A stretch of 64,000 nucleotides of DNA from NCBI RefSeq assembly GCF_017573505.1, contig NZ_JAGEOJ010000020.1, positions 62,001-126,000 on the forward strand. Direction: 5' to 3'. Positions 40,525-48,964 of this stretch are shown in pieces; the stretch's first letter is position 1, and every line of letters begins with the position of its first letter. The notes beneath the pieces were generated by a model that did no database searches, was not told where the DNA came from, and was given only the letters and a program-made list of their open reading frames with translations. A program made the translations under genes and the position numbers. This stretch comes from Actinomadura barringtoniae. GTDB lineage: Bacteria; Actinomycetota; Actinomycetes; Streptosporangiales; Streptosporangiaceae.

Positions 40525-40535
40525 GCCACGAAGGC
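40462..40535 (-). tRNA. tRNA-Thr (CGT)
   Basis: A complete cloverleaf on the minus strand: acceptor stem GCCTTCG with CGAGGGC (T-G wobble included), D arm with GGCTCAGTTGGTCAGAGC, anticodon stem TCCCT/AGGGA around loop CTCGTAA (anticodon CGT), and T arm GCCGG-TTCGATT-CCGGC. The discriminator base is T and CCA is not encoded. The LysR gene runs antisense through its 3' half. Confidence 0.95.
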
Positions 40536-40673
40536 ATTCGCGCCATTCGAGTGAAGCCCGACACGCCGCGGAACGGCAAATGAATTTCGCAGTTCCACCC
40601 CGACCACCGCTAGTGACAGTCCCTGCTCAGAGCTAGCTTGGAAGAGGAAGTACGACGTGGGGTCGAGGAACAG

Positions 40674-41645
40674 ATGCCGTACGACAGCCGGGACCGGGCC
40701 TGGTTTCACAGTCAGTTCATGTCGTTGTCGGTCCGCAAGACCGGCTTCGAATGGCAGGACTTCGTCAACGATCTCATGCACGCCGTTCATCCCGGCGAGT
40801 TCATCGCGGTCGATCCCTCCGGCCGTGGCGACAAGGGATGCGACGGCTGGGTCGGCGGTCTCATGCTCGCCTGCTACGGCGCGACGACGCCCAACCAGCG
40901 CCGCGTGGCCCAGAAGGTGCAGAGCGACTTCGCCACCGCGCTGCGCTACTGGGGCGAGCACATGGAGCGCTGGGCGTTCGTGCACAACAACGCCAACGGG
41001 CTCCCGGAGATGGCGGCGCGCGCGGTCATGGACCTGCGCAGGCGGCACGGCGACTCGGTCAAGATCGAGGTCTGGCCACCGCAGGTGCTCTGGAACCACT
41101 GCGCGTTCCTGCCCCGCGAGAGCCTGGCCACCGTCATCGGCTCGCCGCCGTCCGACCATCCGGCCGGGATGACCTATGTGGCGCGGTGCGTCGAGTCGCT
41201 GGCGCGCACCCGGCTGCCGCCCGACACCGGCCCGGTCTGGGAGGTCGCGTTCGGCAAGATCGAGCACAACGGCTTCGGCACCGAGGTCACCGATCTGATC
41301 AAGCGCTTCCAGGCGCACACCGGTCATGTCCGCTACTACTTCACCTTCGCCTCCCCGGGCGAGCAGGCCCAGGTCAAGGAGAACCTGCTCGGCCGCTTCG
41401 CCGGCCACCGCGCCGCCCTGGAGTCCTCGGACGCGGTGTTCCACGCCCTCTGCGACGACCTGGTCGACGAGGCGTTCGGAACGACGGGCGGCTCAAGCAC
41501 TACGGGCTGCTCGAACAGTCCGGGCGCGCATCTGCCCGACAAGGCCCAGCAGCGCAGCGCAGCGCTGATGGTCGTCACCCATTTCTTCGAGTCATGCGAG
41601 ATCTTCGAGTCGCCGCAGGAGGAGCGCCGTGCTGCTTCCTTCTAA
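40674..41645 (+). CDS. ABC-3C system large component (REase-like N-terminus)
   Basis: A 323-residue soluble protein. The ATG at 40674 is chosen because GAGGAA lies 5 bp upstream. Residues 12-70 contain FEWQDFVNDLMHAVHPGEFI, then VDPSGRGDKGCDGWVGGLML, the typical start of ABC-three-component system proteins, which resembles a degenerate PD-(D/E)XK or Mrr-like nuclease module. The C-terminal 200 residues are helical and have no named motif I can see. It overlaps the middle component by 17 bp. This fits ABC-3C systems, computationally described conflict systems in which the large protein carries the putative effector and the partners regulate it. Confidence 0.75.
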   Translation: MPYDSRDRAWFHSQFMSLSVRKTGFEWQDFVNDLMHAVHPGEFIAVDPSGRGDKGCDGWVGGLMLACYGATTPNQRRVAQKVQSDFATALRYWGEHMERWAFVHNNANGLPEMAARAVMDLRRRHGDSVKIEVWPPQVLWNHCAFLPRESLATVIGSPPSDHPAGMTYVARCVESLARTRLPPDTGPVWEVAFGKIEHNGFGTEVTDLIKRFQAHTGHVRYYFTFASPGEQAQVKENLLGRFAGHRAALESSDAVFHALCDDLVDEAFGTTGGSSTTGCSNSPGAHLPDKAQQRSAALMVVTHFFESCEIFESPQEERRAASF

Positions 41646-41892
41646 GGCCATCGCCACCGACCAGGCACTGCTGGCGGTCGGCGCCCAGATTCTGGTCCAG
41701 CTGGAACGCCCCCACAGCGTGAGCGTGACCTGGGACCGGCTGCTGGCATGGCGGTCGGTCTGCGGCATGCAGTCGGCGCTGCCGTTCTGGTGGTTCTCCC
41801 TGGCCCTCGACGTCCTCTTCGCGCTCGGCCTGGTCGAGTTGCGCGACGGGGAGCTGATGAGGAAGACCATTGCTTCACGAGCTGACGAGTGA
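41629..41892 (+). CDS. ABC-3C system middle component
   Basis: An 87-residue protein with a GTG start and AGGAGG upstream. The pattern LLPSKAIATDQALLAVGAQI, LVQLERPHSVSVTWDRLLAW and LDVLFALGLVELRDGELMRK is that of ABC-3C middle components (MC6-like, from memory), which form a small winged-helix-type linker between the effector and the ATPase. It overlaps its neighbours by 17 and 23 bp, so the three genes are translationally coupled. Confidence 0.72.
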   Translation: MLLPSKAIATDQALLAVGAQILVQLERPHSVSVTWDRLLAWRSVCGMQSALPFWWFSLALDVLFALGLVELRDGELMRKTIASRADE

Positions 41893-43474
41893 CCTGTCCG
41901 ACTTCCCCCCGCTCCACCTCGACGACGGCCTCAACATCGCCCCGGCCCGCATCGGCGGCGCCGGGACCGGCCTCACGCGCCTGCTGGACTTCCTGCTGGG
42001 CGCGGAGGTCAGAATCGGTCACCCGCTGCGCCGCCCCGAGCTGACGCACTCCCGGTTCCGGCTGACGCTGGATCTGTCGCGCCGCCCGCGCCGGGTCACG
42101 CGCAGCGCGGACGAGCTCGCCAAGGTGCGGGTGGACGAGGAGGAGCTGCGGCTCCAGCAGTTCCGCGGCTACCTCGGCGAGGAGCTGTTCGCCCTGACCG
42201 GCGAGGGCAACGAGCCCTCGTTCCGGTCCGTGGTGGCCTACTACGTCAGGGACGCCACGGTCGGCGGATTCGTGTCCCCGACCGAGACCTACCGCAAGCA
42301 GCGCACGATGGACAGCCAGCCCGCGCTCGCCCACCTGTTCGCGCTGGACGTGGACCTGGTGGCGAAGGTGCGGGAGGTCACCGAGACCGACCGCGACCTG
42401 CGCGAGCTCCGCCGGGCCGCCAAGGATTCTGTGATGGGCATGGCCCTCGGCCGCGGCAACGACCTCGACGCGCAGATCCGCTCCGTTCAGGAGCATCGCG
42501 ACGCGATCGCGGCTGAGCTGGCCGGGTTCCGGATGGCCGGCGCCTACGCGCGCCATCGCGAACGGGCCGACGAGCTCAGCCGCGCCATCCGCAAGATCAA
42601 CGACCATCTGGCCGTCATCGAGCGGCAGGCACGCGACCTGGAGGCGACCATGTCGGGCGACTCCGCCGAGCAGCCCGACCGCTCCTACCTGGACGAGGTC
42701 TACCGGCAGCTGGGCGTGGTCCTGCCCGGGCAGGTGATTCGCCGCTTCGACGAGGTGGAGGCGTTCCACCATTCGGTCGTCGCCAACCGGCGCCGGTACC
42801 TGGAGGCCGAGCTCGCCCGGCTGCGCCGCGACGTGGCGCGCGAGGAGAGCGAGCTGGCGCGGCTCGACGAGGAACGCGCCGACCTGATGCGGCTGCTGGA
42901 GGCCGACGGCGCGCTGGACTCCTACGCCGAGCTGCAGCGGCAGATCTCGCTGCTGGACGGCCGGCTCAGCGAGCTGATCGAACGGCGGGCGATCGTGGAC
43001 CGCTGGGGCAACGCGGGCCGCCACCTGCGGCTGCGCTCGACCGAGCTGGAGATGCAGGTCAGCGCCGACCTGCACGACCGGCGGTCGCGCATCGCGGAGA
43101 TCTCGGGCCGGTACGCCTCGTACGCGCGCCGCCTCTACGGCGAGGACCGGCCGGCCGGGCTGACGATCGAGGCCCGGCGGTCGGGCTACAAGTTCGTGCC
43201 GGTGATCGAGGGCGAGACCACCGAGGCGGGCCGGGCGATGGCGCTGCTCTGCTTCGACCTGTGCATGGCGGTGACCGCCAAGCGTTCGGGGCACGGGCCC
43301 GACTTCCTGGTCCACGACGGGCGGCTGTTCAACCCGGTGAGCGCGCCCGAGATGGTCTCGGCGCTGCGGCTGGCCGAGCACGTGTGCCGGTCCGAGGGCC
43401 TGCAGTACGTCGCGGCGCTCACCCCCGGCCAGCTGAACGAGGCGTCCGCCGCCGGCTTCCCGGTGCGCGGATGA
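41870..43474 (+). CDS. ABC-3C DUF2326-like ATPase component with altered Walker A
   Basis: A 534-residue SMC-like protein starting at TTG (AGGAAGA upstream). The N terminus LTSDLSDFPPLHLDDGLNIA follows the DUF2326/YydD ATPase start, and the Walker A region GGAGTGLTRLLDFLLG aligns with GxxGxGKS.LL..FLG, but the essential Lys is Leu. Residues 170-400 are a long coiled coil (ARHRERADELSRAIRKINDH and RRDVAREESELARLDEERAD). The C-terminal head has the DUF2326 Walker B-like segment GPDFLVHDGRLFNP (family usually HDS) and LQYVAALTPGQLN. ATP binding is therefore doubtful. It ends 12 bp from the convergent exonuclease gene. Confidence 0.78.
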   Translation: MLHELTSDLSDFPPLHLDDGLNIAPARIGGAGTGLTRLLDFLLGAEVRIGHPLRRPELTHSRFRLTLDLSRRPRRVTRSADELAKVRVDEEELRLQQFRGYLGEELFALTGEGNEPSFRSVVAYYVRDATVGGFVSPTETYRKQRTMDSQPALAHLFALDVDLVAKVREVTETDRDLRELRRAAKDSVMGMALGRGNDLDAQIRSVQEHRDAIAAELAGFRMAGAYARHRERADELSRAIRKINDHLAVIERQARDLEATMSGDSAEQPDRSYLDEVYRQLGVVLPGQVIRRFDEVEAFHHSVVANRRRYLEAELARLRRDVAREESELARLDEERADLMRLLEADGALDSYAELQRQISLLDGRLSELIERRAIVDRWGNAGRHLRLRSTELEMQVSADLHDRRSRIAEISGRYASYARRLYGEDRPAGLTIEARRSGYKFVPVIEGETTEAGRAMALLCFDLCMAVTAKRSGHGPDFLVHDGRLFNPVSAPEMVSALRLAEHVCRSEGLQYVAALTPGQLNEASAAGFPVRG

Positions 43475-43486
43475 ACGGACTGAGCA

Positions 43487-44713
43487 TCAATCGCGCGGCT
43501 GGGCGATCATCCGCTTGAACGCGCGGGTGGTCACGACCGGGACGCCGTAGATGCGCGCCCGGCGCGCCTTCTGCGACATCGTGTCCGGGTCGGCGGCGAC
43601 CAGCAGCCTGACCTCCTTGGTCACGCGCGGATGCGGGACGTAGCCCGCCTGCCGCGCCCGCGACTCCCAGACCTCGCGCGGGACCTCGGCCTCGCCGGTG
43701 AACGCGACCAGGTCGCCGGGCTGCAGCCGGTAGCGCCGTACCTCCCGTTCGGCACCCGCGGCGGCACGGTCGAGCGCCTCGTCGACCGCGTCCGGCGGCA
43801 GATCCAGCAGCCCCGCGACCCGCGCCAGTTCATCGCGTTCGCGCGCGTCCACCGCGCCCTCGGCGATCGCGGAACGGGCGAGCGCGGCGAGGTAGTCGCG
43901 GTGCAGGCGGTGCAGGTCGCCCCAGCTCAGCCCTATCCCGTTGGCGAACTCGGCGAGCGCGTCACCGGCCGTCGGCGAGATGTCACGGTCGAGCAGCACC
44001 CGGTCGAGCAGGTCGAGGTAGGTGTCGGCGCCTGCGGGCTCGGCGACCCTGGGCAGGGTGTCCAGGACGCGCGCGAGGAAGTGCGCGTCGCGGTCGGCCG
44101 AGACGCCGCGCCGCACGGCCTGCGCGGTCGACGCGGGCAGGTCCGGCCACGACCGCTGCGCCGCGAGCACGTCCGCCCACGGAAGGTCCGCGCCCGCCGC
44201 GTTGCCGAGCCGGATGTAGTGGCGCAGCAGCCCCGCGGCGGCACGGGTGTCGACCAGCGCGTCGTGGTGGCCTTCGAGCGGGACCTCGGCGACCGCGCAG
44301 CATCCGGCGAGGTTGCGCGGCGCCTCGGGGATGAAGTGCGGCGCCCACGTCATCGTGCAGACGCCGGACCGGACGGCGAGCGGGGCCGCCACGCCCATCC
44401 GGGTGAACTCGCTCGCCAGGAACATCGCGTCGAACCGCAGGTTGTGCGCGACGACGACGCGCCCCCGCAGCAGCCCGGCGATCGTTCCGGCGAGGGCCTC
44501 GAACGGCGGCGCGTGCCGTACGTCGGCGGCCGTGATGCGGTGGATGCGCTGGGGCCCGAGGTCGCGCCCCGGGTTGACCAGCGATCCCCATTCGCCGGTG
44601 ATCTCACCGGCCGTGTCGGTCTGGACGATGCCCACCTCGATCACGCGATCGTGGTGGGCAGGCCTCAGCCCGGTGGTCTCGACGTCGACCACCGCGTAAC
44701 CACTCGGACCCAT
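43487..44713 (-). CDS. DEDDh 3'-5' exonuclease with TerB-like and BRCT regions
   Basis: A 408-residue cytosolic nuclease. The exonuclease domain (1-170) has ExoI AVVDVETTGL (Asp, Glu), ExoII VVVAHNLRFDAMFL (Asp) and ExoIII HHDALVDTRAAAGL (His, Asp), as in DnaQ/PolC epsilon-type nucleases. A middle helical segment (LSWGDLHRLHRDYLAALARS, then LARVAGLLDLPPDAVDEALD) looks TerB-like. The last 80 residues resemble a BRCT domain (LQPGDLVAFTGEAEVPREVW, VTKEVRLLVAADPDTMSQKA). It is 29 bp downstream of the permease gene on the same strand. It may act in DNA repair; a link to the convergent ABC-3C genes is speculation. Confidence 0.85.
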   Translation of the reverse strand: MGPSGYAVVDVETTGLRPAHHDRVIEVGIVQTDTAGEITGEWGSLVNPGRDLGPQRIHRITAADVRHAPPFEALAGTIAGLLRGRVVVAHNLRFDAMFLASEFTRMGVAAPLAVRSGVCTMTWAPHFIPEAPRNLAGCCAVAEVPLEGHHDALVDTRAAAGLLRHYIRLGNAAGADLPWADVLAAQRSWPDLPASTAQAVRRGVSADRDAHFLARVLDTLPRVAEPAGADTYLDLLDRVLLDRDISPTAGDALAEFANGIGLSWGDLHRLHRDYLAALARSAIAEGAVDARERDELARVAGLLDLPPDAVDEALDRAAAGAEREVRRYRLQPGDLVAFTGEAEVPREVWESRARQAGYVPHPRVTKEVRLLVAADPDTMSQKARRARIYGVPVVTTRAFKRMIAQPRD

Positions 44714-44742
44714 ATGGTCATGGTCCCGCAGAAACCGTCACC

Positions 44743-46401
44743 TCACACCACCATCCAGTCCAGGACCGGCGTGGACTGCAGCCAGACCAGCACGCACATC
44801 ACGACCAGCAGCAGGACGCTCCAGCCGAACACTCGCCGGAACAGCGTGCCCTCCTGGCCGACGAGCCCGACCGCGGCGGTGCCGATCGCCAGGTTCTGCG
44901 GCGAGATCATCTTGGCCATCACGCCGCCCGAGCCGTTCGCGGCACCGAAGAGGATCGGCGACTCCCCCACCTGTTTGGCGGCGGTGACCTGCAGGTTGGC
45001 GAACAGCGCGTTCGCTCCCGCGTCGGTGCCGGTGACCGCGACGCCGAGCCAGCCGACGACCGGCGACAGCAGCGCGAACCAGGTGCCCGCCTTGGCCAGC
45101 CACAGGCCGAGCGTGGAGATCTGGCCGGACAGGTTCATCACGTACGAGAGCGCGAAGACGCACAGGATCGTGATGATGGCCCAGCCGAACTGCCGGATCG
45201 TCTCCGCGTAGGTCCGCGCCGCCGACAGCACGCCGATCCGCAGCACGATCAGCGTGAGCAGCCCGGACAGGAACAGCAGCGACCCCGTGGCGCCCAGATA
45301 GTTGAGCGTGTAGACGGTGTTGGCGGCCTTGCCCGACGGCGTCTGGATGTGCAGGCCCGGCCAGTCGAACGTCCACACGCCGTGATCGGTGAGCCAGTTC
45401 TTCACCGCGTCGATCTGCGCGATCGAGAAGACCACCACGATGATGGCGTACGGCGCGAAGGCCTTGATGACGTCGGCCCGCGAGTCGCCCTGCGGATCGC
45501 CGACGCGGCGGGTGAACGCGGGGTCCTCGACGGCGCCGCCCGCGATCACCGGCGGCGCGGCGGGCCCCGCCGCTCCCGGCGCTCCGGCCGCGGCGGGCTT
45601 CCAGACGCGGTTGAGCAGGACGATGGCGACGGCCGAGGCGATCGCCGCGAAGATGTCGGTCAGCTTGTACGACCAGTAGTTGGCGAAGGCGAACTGGCAG
45701 ACCGAGAAGGTCAGCCCGGCGGTGAGCGCGGCGGGCCAGGTCTCGCGGACGCCGCGCCACCCGCCGACGATGCCGACCAGGATGAACGGCACGAAGACGG
45801 CCAGGAGCGGCGTCTGGCGGCCCGCCATCGCGCCGTAGTCGTCGGGCGACAGGCCCGTGACGGTGCCGAGGATCGTGATCGGGTTGCCGAGCCCGCCGAA
45901 GGCGACCGGCGCGGTGTCGGCGACGAGCGCGACGGCCGCCGCGCGCATCGGGTCCAGGCCGAGCGCGACCAGCATGACCGCGCAGATCGCCACCGGCGAG
46001 CCGCCGCCCGCGAGCGCCTCGATCAGCGCGCCGAAGGAGAAGGCGATGACGATCGCCTGCACGCGCTGGTCGTCGCTGATGGCGGCGAACGATCGGCGCA
46101 GCACGGCGAAGTGCCCGGTCTTGACGGTCAGGTTGTAGATCCAGATGGCGTTGAAGGTGATCCACAGGACCAGCAGCACGCTCAGCGCGGCGCCGAACGC
46201 GGCGGAGTCCAGCGCCTGCCGCAGCGGCATGCCGTAGGTGAACAGGGCGACGCCCAGCGCGGCGACGAGCCCGGCGAGCCCGGCCCACTGCGCCTTCCAG
46301 CGCAGCCCGCCGAGCAGCACGAGCAGCACCACGATGGGCACCGCCGCCAGCAGTGCGGACGCGGTCAGGGACCCGGTCGGGTCAAGGTCTTGGCGGTACA
46401 A
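44743..46401 (-). CDS. lctP: L-lactate permease family transporter (LctP/GlcA type)
   Basis: A 552-residue inner-membrane protein with about 12 transmembrane helices. It starts at TTG, GGGAGGTG about 7 bp upstream. Family segments are FSFGALIEALAGGGSPVAIC, GGLGNPITILGTVTGLSPDD, VVGWLGVAVTGTDAGANALF, FGAANGSGGVMAKMISPQNL and GQEGTLFRRVFGWSV. LctP proteins are proton-coupled lactate/glycolate transporters. Here it is divergent from a kduI-kduD-iclR set, so transport of a uronate-pathway acid cannot be excluded. The gap holds an IclR-like palindrome. Confidence 0.92.
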   Translation of the reverse strand: MYRQDLDPTGSLTASALLAAVPIVVLLVLLGGLRWKAQWAGLAGLVAALGVALFTYGMPLRQALDSAAFGAALSVLLVLWITFNAIWIYNLTVKTGHFAVLRRSFAAISDDQRVQAIVIAFSFGALIEALAGGGSPVAICAVMLVALGLDPMRAAAVALVADTAPVAFGGLGNPITILGTVTGLSPDDYGAMAGRQTPLLAVFVPFILVGIVGGWRGVRETWPAALTAGLTFSVCQFAFANYWSYKLTDIFAAIASAVAIVLLNRVWKPAAAGAPGAAGPAAPPVIAGGAVEDPAFTRRVGDPQGDSRADVIKAFAPYAIIVVVFSIAQIDAVKNWLTDHGVWTFDWPGLHIQTPSGKAANTVYTLNYLGATGSLLFLSGLLTLIVLRIGVLSAARTYAETIRQFGWAIITILCVFALSYVMNLSGQISTLGLWLAKAGTWFALLSPVVGWLGVAVTGTDAGANALFANLQVTAAKQVGESPILFGAANGSGGVMAKMISPQNLAIGTAAVGLVGQEGTLFRRVFGWSVLLLVVMCVLVWLQSTPVLDWMVV

Positions 46402-46435
46402 CGCGCACCTCCCACGGTGAACGACCCCGAGGCGT

Positions 46436-46458
46436 AGCGTTCTGTCTTACGGAACGCT
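46436..46458. promoter_or_regulatory. Palindrome between lctP and kduI, candidate IclR-type operator
   Basis: AGCGTTCTGT and ACGGAACGCT are 10-bp arms with one mismatch around CTT. A further half-site-like ATTCTGTGA follows at about 46459. It lies in the 118-bp divergent gap, so one IclR protein could control both operons. Confidence 0.6.
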
Positions 46459-46519
46459 ATTCTGTGACGCGGACCTCATCGTGGCATCAAGACGCGACCC
46501 TGGGAAGGGGCTCCGGCAG

Positions 46520-47359
46520 ATGAAAAACCTGGAGATCAGGCACGCGACCCACCCCGATCAGCTCCCCGGCCTGGACACCGAGGGGTTGCGCGGGCACTAC
46601 CTGGTCGAGGGGCTCTTCCCGCCGGGCGAGGTCCGCGCGGTCTACTCCCACCACGACCGGACGGTGATCGGCGGCGTCTCGCCGCGTACCCCGGTCGCGC
46701 TGCCCGCGTTCGACCCGCTGCGCTCGGAGTACTTCTGCGAACGCCGCGAGCTGGGGATCGTCAACGTCGGCGGGCCCGGGATCGTCCGGGTCGACGGCAC
46801 CGAGTACGAGCTCGCGCACCGCGACTGCCTCTACGCCGGCCGCGGCTCCCGCGACATCGTCTTCGAGTCGTCCGGCCCCGACGGCGACCCGGCGCGCTTC
46901 TACCTGATGTCCACCCCGGCGCACGCCGGGCACCCCACCCGGCTGGCCCGCCACAAGGACACGATGGGCGTACGGCTGGGCTCGGCGGAGGGCTCCAACG
47001 ACCGGACGCTCTACAAGTACATCCACGCGGACGGGATCCGCAGCTGCCAGCTCGTCCTCGGCGTGACCGTGCTGGAGCCGGGCTCGATGTGGAACACGAT
47101 GCCGTGCCACACCCACGACCGGCGCACCGAGGCCTACCTGTACTTCGACCTGCCGCCCGAGCACCGGATCGTGCACCTGATGGGCCGCCCAGACCAGACG
47201 CGCAACATCATCGTGGCGAACGAGCAGGCCGTGATCTCGCCGAGCTGGTCGGTCCACTTCGGCTTCGGGACGGCCGGCTATGCGTTCGTGTGGGCGATGG
47301 CCGGGGAGAACCAGGCGTTCGACGACATGAACCACGTCGCCATCCCGGAGCTCCGATGA
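46520..47359 (+). CDS. kduI: 5-dehydro-4-deoxy-D-glucuronate isomerase
   Basis: A 279-residue cytosolic cupin enzyme that converts 5-keto-4-deoxyuronate to 2,5-diketo-3-deoxygluconate in unsaturated-uronate breakdown from pectin or glycosaminoglycans. The start is ATG at 46520 (AGGGG 9 bp upstream). Zinc-site residues are in NTMPCHTHDRRTEAYLYFDL (two His and Glu), plus SPSWSVHFGFGTAGYAF (third His). The N-terminal MKNLEIRHATHPDQL and length agree with KduI. Its TGA overlaps the kduD ATG. Confidence 0.93.
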   Translation: MKNLEIRHATHPDQLPGLDTEGLRGHYLVEGLFPPGEVRAVYSHHDRTVIGGVSPRTPVALPAFDPLRSEYFCERRELGIVNVGGPGIVRVDGTEYELAHRDCLYAGRGSRDIVFESSGPDGDPARFYLMSTPAHAGHPTRLARHKDTMGVRLGSAEGSNDRTLYKYIHADGIRSCQLVLGVTVLEPGSMWNTMPCHTHDRRTEAYLYFDLPPEHRIVHLMGRPDQTRNIIVANEQAVISPSWSVHFGFGTAGYAFVWAMAGENQAFDDMNHVAIPELR

Positions 47360-48162
47360 GCGATGCGGGCGCGGGCGACTCGAGCGCAGACGCGGACGGC
47401 GCGGGCGACGCGCTCTTCCGGCTCGACGGCCGTACGGCCCTGGTCACCGGGGCACGCGGCGGGATCGGCCGGGCGATCGCCGTCGCGCTCGCCCGCGCGG
47501 GCGCCGACCTGATCCTGCTCGGCCGTACGGACGACATGACCGCCACCGCCGAGCTCGTCAGGGACGCGGGCCGCGACGCCGAGACCGTGGCGCTGGACCT
47601 CAGCTCTCCGCCCGAGACCATCACGGCCGCGGCCGCGGAGATCCTGGGCCGCCGCCGGGTCGACATCCTGGTCAACAACGCGGGCGTGATCCATCGCGGC
47701 GCGGCCGAGGACCTGGACTTCGCCGCGTGGCGCGGCGTGCTGTCGGTCGATCTGGACGCGGTGTTCCTGCTGTCACAGGCGTTCGGGCGGGCCATGGCCG
47801 AACGCGGGCACGGCAAGATCATCTCGATCGCGTCGCTGCTGTCGTTCCAGGGCGGGGTCCGGGTCGCCGCCTACGCCGCCGCCAAGCACGGCGTCGCCGG
47901 GCTCACCCGTGCGCTCTGCAACGAGTGGGCGGGCCGGGGCGTCCAGGTGAACGCGATCGCCCCCGGGTACGTCGCGACTGACAACACGCGCCCGCTCCGG
48001 GAGGATGGGGACCGGTCGGCGGCGATCGAGGCACGGATCCCGGCCGGACGCTGGGGCACCCCGGACGATCTGGCGGGGGCGGCCGTGTTCCTCGCCGCAC
48101 CGGCCTCCGGCTACGTCAACGGGCACGTGCTCGTCGTGGACGGGGGCTGGATGGCGCGATGA
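47356..48162 (+). CDS. kduD: 2-dehydro-3-deoxy-D-gluconate 5-dehydrogenase (SDR)
   Basis: A 268-residue SDR with ATGA coupling to kduI. It has the cofactor motif ALVTGARGGIGRAIAVAL, the NNAG motif ILVNNAGVIHRG, the catalytic Ser in IISIASLLSF, YxxxK in YAAAKHGVAGLTRALCNEW and the terminal ASGYVNGHVLVVDGGWMAR. These match KduD, which catalyses the next step after KduI, giving 2-keto-3-deoxygluconate. The first 22 residues are a Gly/Asp-rich, poorly conserved extension. kduI, kduD and iclR form one operon; no kdgK or kdgA is seen nearby. Confidence 0.9.
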   Translation: MSDAGAGDSSADADGAGDALFRLDGRTALVTGARGGIGRAIAVALARAGADLILLGRTDDMTATAELVRDAGRDAETVALDLSSPPETITAAAAEILGRRRVDILVNNAGVIHRGAAEDLDFAAWRGVLSVDLDAVFLLSQAFGRAMAERGHGKIISIASLLSFQGGVRVAAYAAAKHGVAGLTRALCNEWAGRGVQVNAIAPGYVATDNTRPLREDGDRSAAIEARIPAGRWGTPDDLAGAAVFLAAPASGYVNGHVLVVDGGWMAR

Positions 48163-48178
48163 ACCAGGAGGGGGCCGA

Positions 48179-48964
48179 GTGAAGTCCAGGCCGGGCGGCG
48201 GCAACGCCACCGAGAAGATCCTCGCCGTGCTGCAGGCGCTGGCCGAGCACGAGCGGATCGTGGACATCGCCAAGGCCACCGACCTGCCCAAGTCCACCGT
48301 GCACCGCATCCTGCAGTCGCTGGTGGAGCACGAGTTCGCGCTGAACGCCGGGGACGGCCGCTACCTCGGCGGGCCGCGGATCCTCACGCTCGCGGGCAGG
48401 CTCATGAGCAGCTTCGACCCGGCCCAGCACGCCGACGGGACGCTCCGGACGCTCCGCGAGGAGACCGGCTACACCGTGCACTTCGGCCTGCTGGCCGGGG
48501 ACGAGGCGGTCTACGCGGCCAAGGTCGAGGGCAAGAAGCCGTACCACATGCCCTCCCGAGTCGGGATGAGCATCCGGCTGCACACGACCGCCATCGGCAA
48601 GGCGATCATGGCGGCGATGCCCGACGACGCCGTGCGCGCGCTTCTGGACCGCACCGGCATGGAGGGCCGCACGCCCAAGTCGATCACCGACCCCGAGGGG
48701 CTGCTGGCCGACCTCGCCGCGATCCGGGCGCGCGGCTACTCGATCGACGACGAGGAGAACGAGCCGGGCATCCGCTGCGTCGGCGCCGTGGTCTTCGACC
48801 ACACCGGGCGGCCGTCGGGCGCGGTCAGCTTGTCCACGCTGTCGATGGAGCCCTGGCAGTCGCCGCTGGACGAGCTGGGCGGCCAGGTGCGCCGCGCCGC
48901 CGCGGAGATCTCGGCCTCGCTCGGGGCTCCCCGCGACGCCCCCCACGACGCTCCCGTCACCTGA
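48179..48964 (+). CDS. IclR-family transcriptional regulator
   Basis: A 261-residue regulator starting at GTG with AGGAGG upstream, 16 bp after kduD. Residues 10-75 are the winged helix (NATEKILAVLQALAEHERIV, KSTVHRILQSLVEHEFALN). Residues 85-255 are the effector domain (EETGYTVHFGLLAGDEAVYA, VGMSIRLHTTAIGKAIMAAM, EENEPGIRCVGAVVFDHTGR). It is KdgR-like by context and probably binds the palindrome at 46436-46458 to control lctP and kduID, with a uronate-derived acid as inducer. Confidence 0.9.
   Translation: MKSRPGGGNATEKILAVLQALAEHERIVDIAKATDLPKSTVHRILQSLVEHEFALNAGDGRYLGGPRILTLAGRLMSSFDPAQHADGTLRTLREETGYTVHFGLLAGDEAVYAAKVEGKKPYHMPSRVGMSIRLHTTAIGKAIMAAMPDDAVRALLDRTGMEGRTPKSITDPEGLLADLAAIRARGYSIDDEENEPGIRCVGAVVFDHTGRPSGAVSLSTLSMEPWQSPLDELGGQVRRAAAEISASLGAPRDAPHDAPVT

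Noticed and set aside
40462..43474. Genomic island integrated at tRNA-Thr
   Set aside because: The ABC-3C genes lie on the 5' side of the tRNA, while integrases normally use the 3' end. No integrase or flanking direct repeat was seen.
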